Shown: positions 1-8,352 of the stretch, piece by piece
How the letters are laid out: each line of letters starts with the position of its first letter
Numbering within the stretch: position 1 is the stretch's first letter
Assembly (NCBI GenBank): GCA_964592425.1
Contig: CAZQCG010000005.1
Span: 112,713 to 176,712, forward strand
Length of the DNA stretch: 64,000 bases
Reading direction: 5' to 3'
Origin: Viridilinea sp964592425
GTDB lineage: Bacteria > Chloroflexota > Chloroflexia > Chloroflexales > Chloroflexaceae
Program-made: the position numbers and the translations under genes
Notes under the pieces: generated by a model
Told to the model about the DNA's origin: nothing
The model's database searches: none
Seen by the model: only the letters and a program-made list of their open reading frames with translations

Positions 1-743
1 GCCGCCTGGCCTACCCCAAGGGCGTGCGCTGCCTCGACAAATTCTTTCTCCTTGATCGAGAGAAAAGCGGCCCGTACAATGCGCGCGGTTAGCATCCAGC
101 TCAAGGCGCCGATCATTGTCACCACAATGACGAAGATGCCCGTCTCCTGACCCAGGGCGCTCGTCACCGGGTCACGGAAGAGGTAGACCGTCAGCAGGAG
201 CAGCGGCAACACCGGCAGTGAGAGGAAGAGATCGACCACGCGCATGGAGATCTGGTCGAATATGCCGCCGAGAAAGCCTGCCAGAGCGCCGATCAGAGTG
301 CCAAGTCCCACTGCGATTAGCATGGCCACAAAACCGACCAGTAGCGAGATACGTCCGCCGTAGAGGCTGCGGGCCAGCAGGTCACGCCCAAGGTCATCAG
401 CCCCGAAGGGGTGGCTGGCACTCGGCCCAGAGAGGGTGGCAGTAAAGTCGAGTTGATCCATCACGCCACGCAGATCCTGATTCTGGGGCGGAATAGGAAA
501 GCCCGATGTTTCAGCCAGGGCTACGCGGTAGGGCACATAGAAGATCGGCCCGATCGTGACGCCGAGAGTCAGCACTAGCAAGATCAGTGCCCCGGCGATG
601 GCCAGTTTGTGCTTGCGGAAGCGACGCCAGACATCGCCCCAGAGGGTGCGTGGCTTGACGGCTAGGCCCGGACTGAGTTGCTCGATGCGGGCGGCACTCT
701 GAGCTGAGATCGGTTTGCTGAGCACGGGCTTGGCCTCTGACAT
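1..743 (-). CDS. Peptide ABC transporter permease, DppC/OppC type (partial)
   Basis: Inner-membrane permease of a dipeptide/oligopeptide importer. The C-terminus lies outside the window; about 247 residues are visible. After a polar N-terminus (ending near WRRFRKHKLA) a first membrane segment, an extracytoplasmic loop and further segments follow, with the ABC-permease EAA loop (FVEAAHALG) close to the window edge. The loop contains HPFGADDLGRDLLAR, which is typical of the DppC family. ATG at 743 lies 12 bases after the stop of the partner permease, so it is the third gene of the binding protein-DppB-DppC operon. The ATPase subunits are expected beyond the edge but are not seen. Confidence 0.9.
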   Translation of the reverse strand, partial: MSEAKPVLSKPISAQSAARIEQLSPGLAVKPRTLWGDVWRRFRKHKLAIAGALILLVLTLGVTIGPIFYVPYRVALAETSGFPIPPQNQDLRGVMDQLDFTATLSGPSASHPFGADDLGRDLLARSLYGGRISLLVGFVAMLIAVGLGTLIGALAGFLGGIFDQISMRVVDLFLSLPVLPLLLLTVYLFRDPVTSALGQETGIFVIVVTMIGALSWMLTARIVRAAFLSIKEKEFVEAAHALGVGQA

Positions 744-755
744 GGAACGCTCCGT

Positions 756-1715
756 TCAGCTAAAGCGAACGCGGGGATCAAGCGCTCCGTAGAGCAGGTC
801 GGCCAGCAGGTTGAAGAAGACGGTGAGGATGGCAAAGATGAAGGTGATCGCCATAACGACTGGCGTATCATTAGCGTTGATCGAGGTGATCAGCAGTGCG
901 CCGATGCCGTTGACTCGAAAGAGGGTTTCGGTGATGATCGCCCCGCCGAAGATTGTCGGAATGCTCAGGGCAATCAGGGTAACCACCGGGATCATGCTGT
1001 TGCGCACAACATGACGCATGACGACTATGCGTTCGGCGAGGCCCTTGGCCCGTGCGGTGCGGACATAGTCCTGTGGCAGGTTATCGAGCATCGCCGAGCG
1101 CATAAAGCGGGCCAGTTGGCCGAACTGCTGCACTGCCAGTACGGCAACCGGCAGGGCCAACTGCATCGCCATTTTGCGCAGGCTTTCAAGATCGGTAACC
1201 TCCAGGGTTGAGTCATAAATAAAAGGGAACCAGCCCAGGCGGATCGAAAAGACCAGAATAAAAATTGTGCCGGTAAAGAAGGCTGGCACCGAAAAGCCGA
1301 CAAAAGCCAGACTGGTTGCAAGATTGTCAAACCACGAATACTGCTTCACCGCCGAGAGAATCCCAATCGGCACCGCCACAACCAGACCGATCAGGTAGGC
1401 CAGGCCAGCCACCTGTAAGGTCTGGGGCAGGCGCTGCATGATCAGCTCGCTCACCGGCATGCGTGAAGCGAAGGAGAAGCCCCAATTGCCGCTCAGGACA
1501 GCGGTGAGCCAGCGCACATACTGCACCGGCACCGGCTGATCGAGGCCAAGCGAGCGACGGATATTCTCGCGCACCTCAGGCGGTACGGCCGGGTTGGCCG
1601 CGAACTCGGCCAGCGGATCGCCAGGGGCCAGGGCCAGGATAAAGAAGATCACGGCGCTGATCACGAGCAGGGTAGGAATAGCGATCAGCAAACGTCGTAC
1701 CAGGTAGTGGCCCAT
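756..1715 (-). CDS. Peptide ABC transporter permease, DppB/OppB type
   Basis: Inner-membrane permease, 319 residues, usual length for DppB. The N-terminus MGHYLVRRLLIAIPTLL is the standard first membrane segment, followed by APGDP, the long periplasmic loop and the EAA motif (YVRTARAKGL...RNSMIPV). A longer in-frame start at 1799 is rejected because ATG 1715 has an AGGAG five bases upstream and begins at the family's usual N-terminus. It forms the heterodimeric channel with the downstream DppC-type gene. The substrate is probably peptides, but family membership alone does not fix it. Confidence 0.93.
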   Translation of the reverse strand: MGHYLVRRLLIAIPTLLVISAVIFFILALAPGDPLAEFAANPAVPPEVRENIRRSLGLDQPVPVQYVRWLTAVLSGNWGFSFASRMPVSELIMQRLPQTLQVAGLAYLIGLVVAVPIGILSAVKQYSWFDNLATSLAFVGFSVPAFFTGTIFILVFSIRLGWFPFIYDSTLEVTDLESLRKMAMQLALPVAVLAVQQFGQLARFMRSAMLDNLPQDYVRTARAKGLAERIVVMRHVVRNSMIPVVTLIALSIPTIFGGAIITETLFRVNGIGALLITSINANDTPVVMAITFIFAILTVFFNLLADLLYGALDPRVRFS

Positions 1716-1775
1716 ATGCACTCCTGCGGTTAGATCTGGCGCGAGCTTTCCGTACCACCTGGTCGGAGAGGGAGA

Positions 1776-1796
1776 CAGAGGGGCCAGGCCCCTCTG
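1776..1796. repeat. Perfect GC-rich palindrome (CAGAGGGGCC family)
   Basis: Ten-base arms (CAGAGGGGCC / GGCCCCTCTG) around a single A, followed by an ACTCCCC tail. It sits between the binding-protein gene and the first permease gene of the peptide importer. In the transcript it would form a strong hairpin, which could slow or partly stop readthrough and lower permease expression relative to the binding protein; that role is inference. Related elements are at 15104-15124 and 29299-29318. Confidence 0.75.
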
Positions 1797-1847
1797 CAAA
1801 GACTCCCCCTCCGCAGCGCAGTGCTATGCAGCCGTAGGCCGGTCAAC

Positions 1848-3692
1848 TCACTTCGACCAGACCTCGATATTCCACAACTCCGAGTCAAAGGGGCTCGGCT
1901 CGGGGCCCTTGAGCAGCTTCGACTTGCCCTCGGGGGTGAAGCGGTTGATCAAGGGAATGACCCCGTTATCACCGACGAGGATGTCGTTGAGCTTGATGAA
2001 GAGCTCGGTGCGCTCGGCGGTATCGGTGGCCGTGGTGAGCTCGGCGAAGGTGGCGTCGTACTCCTCGTTGCACCAGTCACCGGGGTTCTGGCCGTTCCAC
2101 TGGTTCTCGCTGCCAGCAGCCTCTTCACAGAGCCAGCCCGAGAAGTAGTTGCTCGGGTCGGGGTTCTCGTTGGAGTTGGTATACATCTGCAGGTCAGCGT
2201 AGAACTTGTTGAGCGTATCGGGGTTGCCGGGGTCGCCGCCGAAGAAGACACCGGCGTCGATGGCCTTCAGGTCGATCTGGATGCCGATCTCGGCCAGGTT
2301 GGCCTTGATGATCGCCTGGGCACCCTGGCGCACGGGGTTGATCGAGGTCTGGAAGGAGTAGACCAGGCGCACTTCATCCTTCTCGCGCACCGTGCCGCCC
2401 TCAGGTACGACCCAGCCAGCATCCTCGAGCAGCTTCTGCGCTGCCTCGAGATCACGGTCACAGCTGGTATTGGGCGAAGCCAGGCTTTCGGGGGTGGTCA
2501 GGGCATTACAGGTCGCCTCACCCGTCACACCATAAAGCTGGGTGGCAATCGCCTCACGGTCAACCGCCAGGTTGATCGCCTGACGCACCGCCGGGTCACT
2601 CAAGCTCGGGTGGGGCTGGTCGGGCTCGCTGCGTGCGTCGCCAAGGGTCGGGTCGGGATTGGAGAAGTTGACCACAATGCGCTCGATGCCCGAAGAGGCC
2701 TCAGCGAGCAGGTCACACTTGCCGCCAGCAGCGATCTGGTCAAGCACCGCTGCCTGCACCTGCAGGTTCCAGGCGTAGTCATACTCGCCCGTCTCGCAGA
2801 TCGCCCGTGCGGCGGAGGTTGCATCACCGCCGCCCTTGATCTCGACCTCGTCGAAGAAGACGCTCTCGACATCGCGGAACTCAGGGTTCTTTGCATAGAG
2901 CACGACATCGCCTGGTTTGAAGTCAACCAGCATATAGGCACCGGTGCCGATCGGCGCATTGTTGGCCTTCTGGCAAGCAGCATCAGTGCTGGCAGCCGCA
3001 CCGATGCACTGCTCGAACTGGGCCTTCTGCAGCACCAGACCATAGATGCCGGTAAAGGCCTCCAGATAGTTGGCATTGGGGGCGGTCCAGGTAATCTTCA
3101 CTTCGGTCGGGCTCACTGCCTCTATCGTCTCGATACGAGCGAAGTTGCTGGCCGAAGTGGCCGCCGTCTCGGGGTCAGAGGCATATTGCCAGGTGAAGAT
3201 CACATCATCAGCAGTGAAGTCGCTGCCGTCGGACCACTTGACGCCCTCGCGCAGCTTCCAGGTGGTTGTGGAGAGATCCTCGGCCACGCCGCCATTCTCG
3301 ATGGTGGGGATCTCGGCGGCCAGCACAGGCACAGCTTCGCCAGCCCCGTTGAAGTTGGCCAGGGGCTCAAGGATCACCGATGCGCCGTCGAAGTCCTTGG
3401 TGCCGGTTGCGAGGTGCGGGTTGAGCAGGGTGATCGCCTGCCACCAGAGCAGCTTGAGCCGTCCACCAGCAGCGACGGGGGCCTCAGTCGGCACCTCAGT
3501 TGCGGCAGGAGCCTCAGTTGCGGCAGGAGCCTCAGTTGCGGCGGGGGCCTCAGTTGCGGCGGCGGGAGCCTCAGTTGCGGCGGGAGCCGACGTGGGGGGA
3601 GTCTGCGCAGCGGGGGCACCGCCGCAGGCTGCGAGCACCAGCGTGAGGGCCAGCAGGGTGGGCAGCAACGACCAGAGCCGTGTTCGGTTCAC
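1848..3692 (-). CDS. Peptide-binding lipoprotein of ABC transporter (SBP family 5)
   Basis: Extracytoplasmic solute-binding protein, 614 residues. It has a lipoprotein signal peptide with lipobox LAAC (Cys23), then an Ala/Pro/Thr/Glu linker made of ATEAPA repeats (about residues 28-75), then the family 5 binding domain, including a segment like WKLREGVKWSDG that is diagnostic of DppA/OppA proteins. The start is GTG, with GAGGAGG six bases upstream. First gene of the importer operon; 132 bases separate it from the permease, and that gap holds a hairpin. The linker probably holds the binding domain away from the membrane. Confidence 0.94.
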   Translation of the reverse strand: MNRTRLWSLLPTLLALTLVLAACGGAPAAQTPPTSAPAATEAPAAATEAPAATEAPAATEAPAATEVPTEAPVAAGGRLKLLWWQAITLLNPHLATGTKDFDGASVILEPLANFNGAGEAVPVLAAEIPTIENGGVAEDLSTTTWKLREGVKWSDGSDFTADDVIFTWQYASDPETAATSASNFARIETIEAVSPTEVKITWTAPNANYLEAFTGIYGLVLQKAQFEQCIGAAASTDAACQKANNAPIGTGAYMLVDFKPGDVVLYAKNPEFRDVESVFFDEVEIKGGGDATSAARAICETGEYDYAWNLQVQAAVLDQIAAGGKCDLLAEASSGIERIVVNFSNPDPTLGDARSEPDQPHPSLSDPAVRQAINLAVDREAIATQLYGVTGEATCNALTTPESLASPNTSCDRDLEAAQKLLEDAGWVVPEGGTVREKDEVRLVYSFQTSINPVRQGAQAIIKANLAEIGIQIDLKAIDAGVFFGGDPGNPDTLNKFYADLQMYTNSNENPDPSNYFSGWLCEEAAGSENQWNGQNPGDWCNEEYDATFAELTTATDTAERTELFIKLNDILVGDNGVIPLINRFTPEGKSKLLKGPEPSPFDSELWNIEVWSK

Positions 3693-4195
3693 GATGAACC
3701 TCCTCTAACAAAACAGAGTGCCACTATCTAGATGGCGGGGCAGCTATGTGGCCAGCGGCCACGGCCCACGCGTCATCTCATACCTCGGGTGGCCAGCTGG
3801 GCTGGCGTAGATCAAGCGGGTGGCTGATTGAGCAGCGTGGTTTCGGTCGGCCAGCCGGCATAGCACAATATCGAAGGCAGGCAAAAATAAGGGCTTCTCA
3901 CCATACTGAGGCCACATGGGGCGTCCGACCTGCGTGGTCATGGTTGATGCTTACGCTAGCGCTGGCCCGCTGTCGACGCCTCTCGCTCAAGATCCTGGAG
4001 CATGCTATTGGATGGTGAATGACATTGGATAGATAAAGAGTAACACACGTTTCTGTAACGTGTCAAGCATTCACCAGGATCGCCCACAAGGCTTTAGCGC
4101 ATGCTGACGCCATCTGTGCCTGGCCAGCCCGCGAAAGTCTGTAAAGCATTTATTGGACTAGACAACTATCGAGCGAGGAGGCAAACCTATGCTGA
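3693..4195. other. Intergenic region upstream of the peptide importer
   Basis: About 500 bases between the dnaE stop and the binding-protein start. The part from 3950 to 4080 is AT-richer and carries a leftward promoter with an embedded palindrome (4037-4066). If that promoter serves the importer, the mRNA leader is about 340 bases long. I recognise no known riboswitch in it. Short open frames here (for example 3744-3941 minus) have no start signal or family likeness. Confidence 0.5.
4037..4066 (-). promoter_or_regulatory. Promoter with embedded operator-like palindrome
   Basis: On the minus strand TTGACA (4061-4066) is a perfect -35 hexamer; TACTCT (4037-4042) lies 18 bases downstream as a weak -10. 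The spacer contains an inverted repeat ACACGTT-5 bases-AACGTGT (4045-4063). A dimeric repressor bound there would block the polymerase, so this looks like the control site of the peptide importer. The regulator is unknown. Confidence 0.55.
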
Positions 4196-7100
4196 TCACT
4201 CTGCCAGCACACGTTCGCTGCCGAGCACTCCGTTGAGGCCAGCCAGGAGGTCGGGGGAGATCTGCACGGTATGTTGTGATTGCAGCACGACGATGCCAAC
4301 GCCGTTGGGCAGATAGAGCCGTACCCGGTCAACGCCGCGGCTGAGGCGCAGCAGGCTGTAGACATCCTGCATACGTTGGACGTCAGCCTCGTCATCGCCG
4401 GTGCGTGGCAGGTAGAGCCTGAGGGTACGCCCGCTCTCGGTGCTGCTTTCGCTCTCGCCGGGTCCAGTTGCTGCGCTGGCCGCACTTTTGCCATGCCCGT
4501 TGCCGTTGCCATTGCCAAGCTTGACCTGCTGTTTGGCTCGTAGGGTGGGGATGGGCACCGGAGGCGGGGCTGCGAGGGGCGTTGGGGTGGGTGTGGAAGA
4601 CTGGGCTAGTGGAGGCGGCGCAGCGGGCTGGGCTGGCTGCGGGGCCAACTCTGCCAGGTCGCCGATCTCTTCCAGATCCATTTCACTGGCAACCACTGCT
4701 GGCGCAGGGGCTGCCAGTTGTGTGATCGGCTCGACATTCTCAACAACGAGCTGGGTGCTGTCGCGGCGATTATCGACTTTGGCGGTCAGCTTGACGGCCA
4801 GATCGTCTTGCAGCAGGTCGCCATACCTGGCCAGCACCTTGGGGAAGACCACCAGCTCGATCGTGCCGGTGAGATCTTCGAGGTTGGCGACGAGCATCGC
4901 GTCGCCTTTGCGGGTCATAATCCGGCGCACCCCGTTCAGCACGCCGACAAAGCTGAGGCTTTCGCCGATATGTTCATCGCTGATCGCACTGAGCGTGCTC
5001 ACCCCACTCAGATCGATCCCTTCGAGCGCTTTGGCGACCGGATCATCGGAGAGGTTCAGGCCGAGCAGTTCCTTCTCCCAGAGTAGTTCCTCTTTGCTAT
5101 CGGCGGGGGTTTCAGCGATCAGCGGCATGGTCAGGCGGGCGACGTTGAGTGAGTTAGCGCTGCTGTCGGCTTCGCCAAAGATGTCAAAGAGGCTGCTCTG
5201 GCCGATCTCCTGGGCCTTCTGGGCCTCGGCCCCGGCACTGAGGGCCTGGTCGAGGATGGCGAGCTGCTGGCGTCGACTGCCGGGCAGACTGTCGAGCGCC
5301 CCGGCTTTGATCAGGCTTTCGAGCAGGCGCTTGTTGATCGCATGGCGGTCAACCCTGGCGCAGAGCTCTTCGAGCGACTGGAAGGGGCCACCTGCTTCAC
5401 GCTGTGCGATGATCAGCTCAACGGCACCCTCGCCCACATTTTTGATCGCGGCCAGGCCGAAGCGGATGCCACGGTCGAAGCGAACCCCGACGGGCAGGTC
5501 GCCACGCTGGTCGAGCTGCTCGATGGTGAAGCCCTTTTGCGAGCGGTTGACATCTGGGCCGAGTACGGCTACCCCGAGTCGGCGTGATTCGAGCGCCCCC
5601 TTGGCTACATCCTCAAGAAAGCCCCCTGCGCCGCTCAGCACAGCCGCCATATACTCGACCGGGTAATTAACCTTGAGCCAGCTGGTCTGGTAGCTGAGCA
5701 GACCGTAGAGGGTGGCGTGGGGCCGGTTGAAGGAGTAGCCAGCAAAGGGCAGGATCAGATCCCACAACTGATCGGCAATTTCGCCACTGATGCCCTGCTT
5801 CAGACAACCAGCCTTGAATTTAGCCCCATTCTCGGCCATCAGCTCTTTGTTCTTTTTGCTGATAGCCTTGATGACCACATAGGCCTGGCCCAGGGTATAG
5901 TCGGCGACGGTCTGGAGCAGTTGCATGATCTGCTCCTGATAGACGATCACCCCGTAGGTGTCTTCAAGAATCGGCTTGAGAATGGGGTGCAGATATTTGA
6001 TCTGGGCCGGGTTGTTCTTATTTTGAATATAGAGTGGGATCTGCTCAAGCGGGCCAGGACGGTAGAGCGCCACCATCGCGTAGAGATCCTCGACGCGGGT
6101 GGGTTTGAGTTGGATCAGATAGCGGGTCATCCCCGCCGACTCTAGCTGAAAGACATTCTTGGTCTCGCCGCGGCTCAGGCTGGCAAAGACTTTGGGATCG
6201 TCGGTGGGAATGTCTGCGAGCCACATAGCCTTACCGGTGGTCTGCTCGATATATTTGAGCGCTTCGGCCACGGCCGAGAGGTTGGTCAGGCCGAGGATGT
6301 CCATCTTGAGCAGGCCCATTTTGGCCAGGGTGGGGCCTTCATAGGCGGCCATCACTGCGTGCTCATCCTTAGTGGTGCGCTGCAGAGGGACGATCTCTTC
6401 CAGGGGTGTGCGGCTGACCACGACGCCGCATGCGTGGGTGCCCACCGAGCGCATCCGCCCTTCGACCTTGCGGGCGGCGTCGATCAACGCTTGCAGATGG
6501 GGCTGGGTGGTGTAGATCTGCTTCAGCTCAGGCACTCGTTCGAGGGCCTGAGCGATGGTTGTGCCGACCGGCAGGCTGGGAATGAGCTTGGCGACCCGGT
6601 CGACCTCAGGCAGTTCAATGCCCATCACGCGGCCCATATCACGCAGGGCGGCCTTGGCCCCCAGGGTGCCATAGGTGATAATCTGGGCGACATTCTCCCG
6701 CCCGTACTTGCCAGCGATATAGTCGAGGATTTCGCCGCGGCGCGAATCGGCAAAGTCAGTGTCGATATCGGGCATTTCGAGGCGTTCACGCGAGAGGAAA
6801 CGCTCGAAGAGCAGCTTGTTTTTGACCGGATCCACATCGGTGATACCAAGGGCGTAGAGCACCAGTGAAGCACCTGCCGAGCCACGCGGCAGGCAGGGGA
6901 TGCCGCGTGAGCGGGCATACTTCACATAGTCCCACACGATCAGCATATAGTCGGGGAAGCCGGTGGCGTTGATTACGTCCAGCTCATCTGCGAGGCGCGC
7001 AAGGTAGTTAGCTGGCGGATGGCCGGCGAAGCGCTGCATCAGCCCTTCTTCGCAGATCAGGCGCAGGTAACTGGCAGCATCGTGGCCGGCGGGCAGGTCG

Positions 7101-7978
7101 AACTGGGGCAACTGCACGCGCCCGAAGTCGAGCTTGAGTCGGCACATTTCGGCAATGCGGCGGGTATTCTCTAGCGGTGCTGTGCCGTAGCGCGCAAACT
7201 TGGCCCACATCTCCTCGCCGGACATGATGTGGTAACTCTCGTCCATAGCGAAGTTCTTGCCACAGAACTCTTTGTAGGTCAGGTTCATGCCCATGGCCAT
7301 AACCATGTGCTGGGTCTGCTGATCCTCGGCACGCACAAAGTGGGTGTCGTTGGTGACTACCAGGGGGATGCCCAGCTCGCTGCCGATGCGTACCAGTTCG
7401 TCATTGATGCCTTCGAGCTCAGGCGTATTGTCGTGCAGCTGCAGCTCGAGAAAATAGTTCTCCGGGCCAAGCAGGTCGCGGTAGTAAGCGGCGTGCTCGA
7501 CGGCCTGGCGGCGCTGCTGGGTGGTGAGGGCCTGAATAACTTCACCTGCGATACATGCGGAGGTGACCACGAGCCCCTCGTGGTGCTGTTCAAGCAACTC
7601 ACGGTCGATGCGTGGGCGGGCGAAGATGCCACGGCCCATACCGTCGAGGTGGGCGCGGGTGGTGAGTCGCACCAGGTTACGATAGCCGACCTCGTTTTTG
7701 GCCAGCAGCAGGAGGTGGTAGTAATTCTTGCCGCCTTTGACCATCGCATCGCTGCGCGAGCCGGGGGCCATATAGGCTTCCATGCCGATGATCGGGCGGA
7801 CGCCGGCTTTCTTCGCCGCATCGTAGAACTCCATCGCCCCATACATCACCCCATGGTCGGTCAGGGCGATGCTGTCCATGCCCAACTCGGCCGCCCGCCC
7901 GGTGATCGCTTTGGTCGAGGCGTAGCCGTCCAGCAGGCTGTACTCGGAGTGGACGTGCAGGTGAACGAAGTCCTTCAT
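4196..7978 (-). CDS. dnaE: DNA polymerase III alpha subunit
   Basis: Replicative polymerase, 1260 residues. The N-terminal PHP domain begins at once (HLHVHSEYSLLDG). The palm has the catalytic acidic motif PDIDTDFAD near residue 400. The fingers and tandem helix-hairpin-helix region (for example GYSFNRPHA) follow, and an OB-fold lies near residues 1000-1080 (VGVLNGVRRIMTRKGDAM). A Pro/Ala/Gln-rich linker (about residues 1095-1165) then leads to a short C-terminal domain typical of DnaE (tail RLYLPNGVGIVVLQSQH). Family members are usually about 1150-1200 residues; the excess is the linker. No intein is visible. It diverges from the fumarase gene across a region with a DnaA box. Confidence 0.96.
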   Translation of the reverse strand: MKDFVHLHVHSEYSLLDGYASTKAITGRAAELGMDSIALTDHGVMYGAMEFYDAAKKAGVRPIIGMEAYMAPGSRSDAMVKGGKNYYHLLLLAKNEVGYRNLVRLTTRAHLDGMGRGIFARPRIDRELLEQHHEGLVVTSACIAGEVIQALTTQQRRQAVEHAAYYRDLLGPENYFLELQLHDNTPELEGINDELVRIGSELGIPLVVTNDTHFVRAEDQQTQHMVMAMGMNLTYKEFCGKNFAMDESYHIMSGEEMWAKFARYGTAPLENTRRIAEMCRLKLDFGRVQLPQFDLPAGHDAASYLRLICEEGLMQRFAGHPPANYLARLADELDVINATGFPDYMLIVWDYVKYARSRGIPCLPRGSAGASLVLYALGITDVDPVKNKLLFERFLSRERLEMPDIDTDFADSRRGEILDYIAGKYGRENVAQIITYGTLGAKAALRDMGRVMGIELPEVDRVAKLIPSLPVGTTIAQALERVPELKQIYTTQPHLQALIDAARKVEGRMRSVGTHACGVVVSRTPLEEIVPLQRTTKDEHAVMAAYEGPTLAKMGLLKMDILGLTNLSAVAEALKYIEQTTGKAMWLADIPTDDPKVFASLSRGETKNVFQLESAGMTRYLIQLKPTRVEDLYAMVALYRPGPLEQIPLYIQNKNNPAQIKYLHPILKPILEDTYGVIVYQEQIMQLLQTVADYTLGQAYVVIKAISKKNKELMAENGAKFKAGCLKQGISGEIADQLWDLILPFAGYSFNRPHATLYGLLSYQTSWLKVNYPVEYMAAVLSGAGGFLEDVAKGALESRRLGVAVLGPDVNRSQKGFTIEQLDQRGDLPVGVRFDRGIRFGLAAIKNVGEGAVELIIAQREAGGPFQSLEELCARVDRHAINKRLLESLIKAGALDSLPGSRRQQLAILDQALSAGAEAQKAQEIGQSSLFDIFGEADSSANSLNVARLTMPLIAETPADSKEELLWEKELLGLNLSDDPVAKALEGIDLSGVSTLSAISDEHIGESLSFVGVLNGVRRIMTRKGDAMLVANLEDLTGTIELVVFPKVLARYGDLLQDDLAVKLTAKVDNRRDSTQLVVENVEPITQLAAPAPAVVASEMDLEEIGDLAELAPQPAQPAAPPPLAQSSTPTPTPLAAPPPVPIPTLRAKQQVKLGNGNGNGHGKSAASAATGPGESESSTESGRTLRLYLPRTGDDEADVQRMQDVYSLLRLSRGVDRVRLYLPNGVGIVVLQSQHTVQISPDLLAGLNGVLGSERVLAE

Positions 7979-8183
7979 AGGCGGGAAAGTCTTTACACTA
8001 TACGGCGGTCAGATTACGCACGAGACAGAGCAAAAGGAAGATTTTTTGTGGCTCACTGTTAATTTTACCGCACGGCGATGCGCTGAAGCAGACATAACGT
8101 AAGGTGAAAAAGAGGGGCAACAGCGTGCCTACTATTATACCACAGGCCCATGTTGAGGGAAGGGGTGTAAAGTGTGCGCCCAT

Positions 8184-8192
8184 TGTGGATAA
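8184..8192 (+). promoter_or_regulatory. Consensus DnaA box
   Basis: TGTGGATAA is the exact complement of the classical DnaA box TTATCCACA. A second, imperfect TGTGGAAAG follows at 8195-8203 in the same orientation. The position upstream of dnaE suggests coupling of polymerase expression to DnaA activity or a DnaA titration site. One or two boxes without an AT-rich unwinding element do not make an origin. Confidence 0.5.
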
Positions 8193-8259
8193 GCTGTGGA
8201 AAGTGTGTACAACCGCATGCGCGTTCGATTCAGGTCGTGGCGGCGGAAGGGGCGGGCTG

Positions 8260-8268
8260 TGCTACAAT
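8260..8268 (+). promoter_or_regulatory. Extended -10 promoter of the fumarase gene
   Basis: TGC-TACAAT, five of six bases of the -10 consensus plus the TGn extension, about 85 bases upstream of the start codon. No good -35 is present. Confidence 0.45.
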
Positions 8269-8352
8269 CAGCCCTGGATGGGCGCGAATCGCCTGAAATC
8301 GATGGAGAGTCTCCCGGTGCTTGTGTACCGGCTTGCGACAAAGGAGTCACCT

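Larger units (their letters stand above)
7979..8352. other. Divergent dnaE-fumarase intergenic region
   Basis: Regulatory region of about 370 bases between two divergent genes. It contains an exact DnaA box at 8184-8192 with a weaker one at 8195-8203, and an extended -10 for the rightward gene at 8260-8268. No small gene is supported; the upstream in-frame extension of the fumarase frame to 8104 lacks a start signal. Confidence 0.5.

Noticed and set aside
1821..3731. Open frame of 636 codons on the plus strand opposite the peptide-binding lipoprotein
   Set aside because: It mirrors the codon pattern of the real GC-rich gene on the other strand; the protein is low-complexity (SCGGGLSCGGG repeats) with no family likeness, and the minus frame has lipobox, ribosome site and family motifs.
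4440..5666. Open frame of 408 codons opposite dnaE
   Set aside because: Ser-rich shadow of the dnaE coding strand; no start signal.
8104..8352. N-terminal extension of the fumarase frame
   Set aside because: Runs through the DnaA boxes and the promoter; ATG 8353 has AAGGAG and matches the family start.
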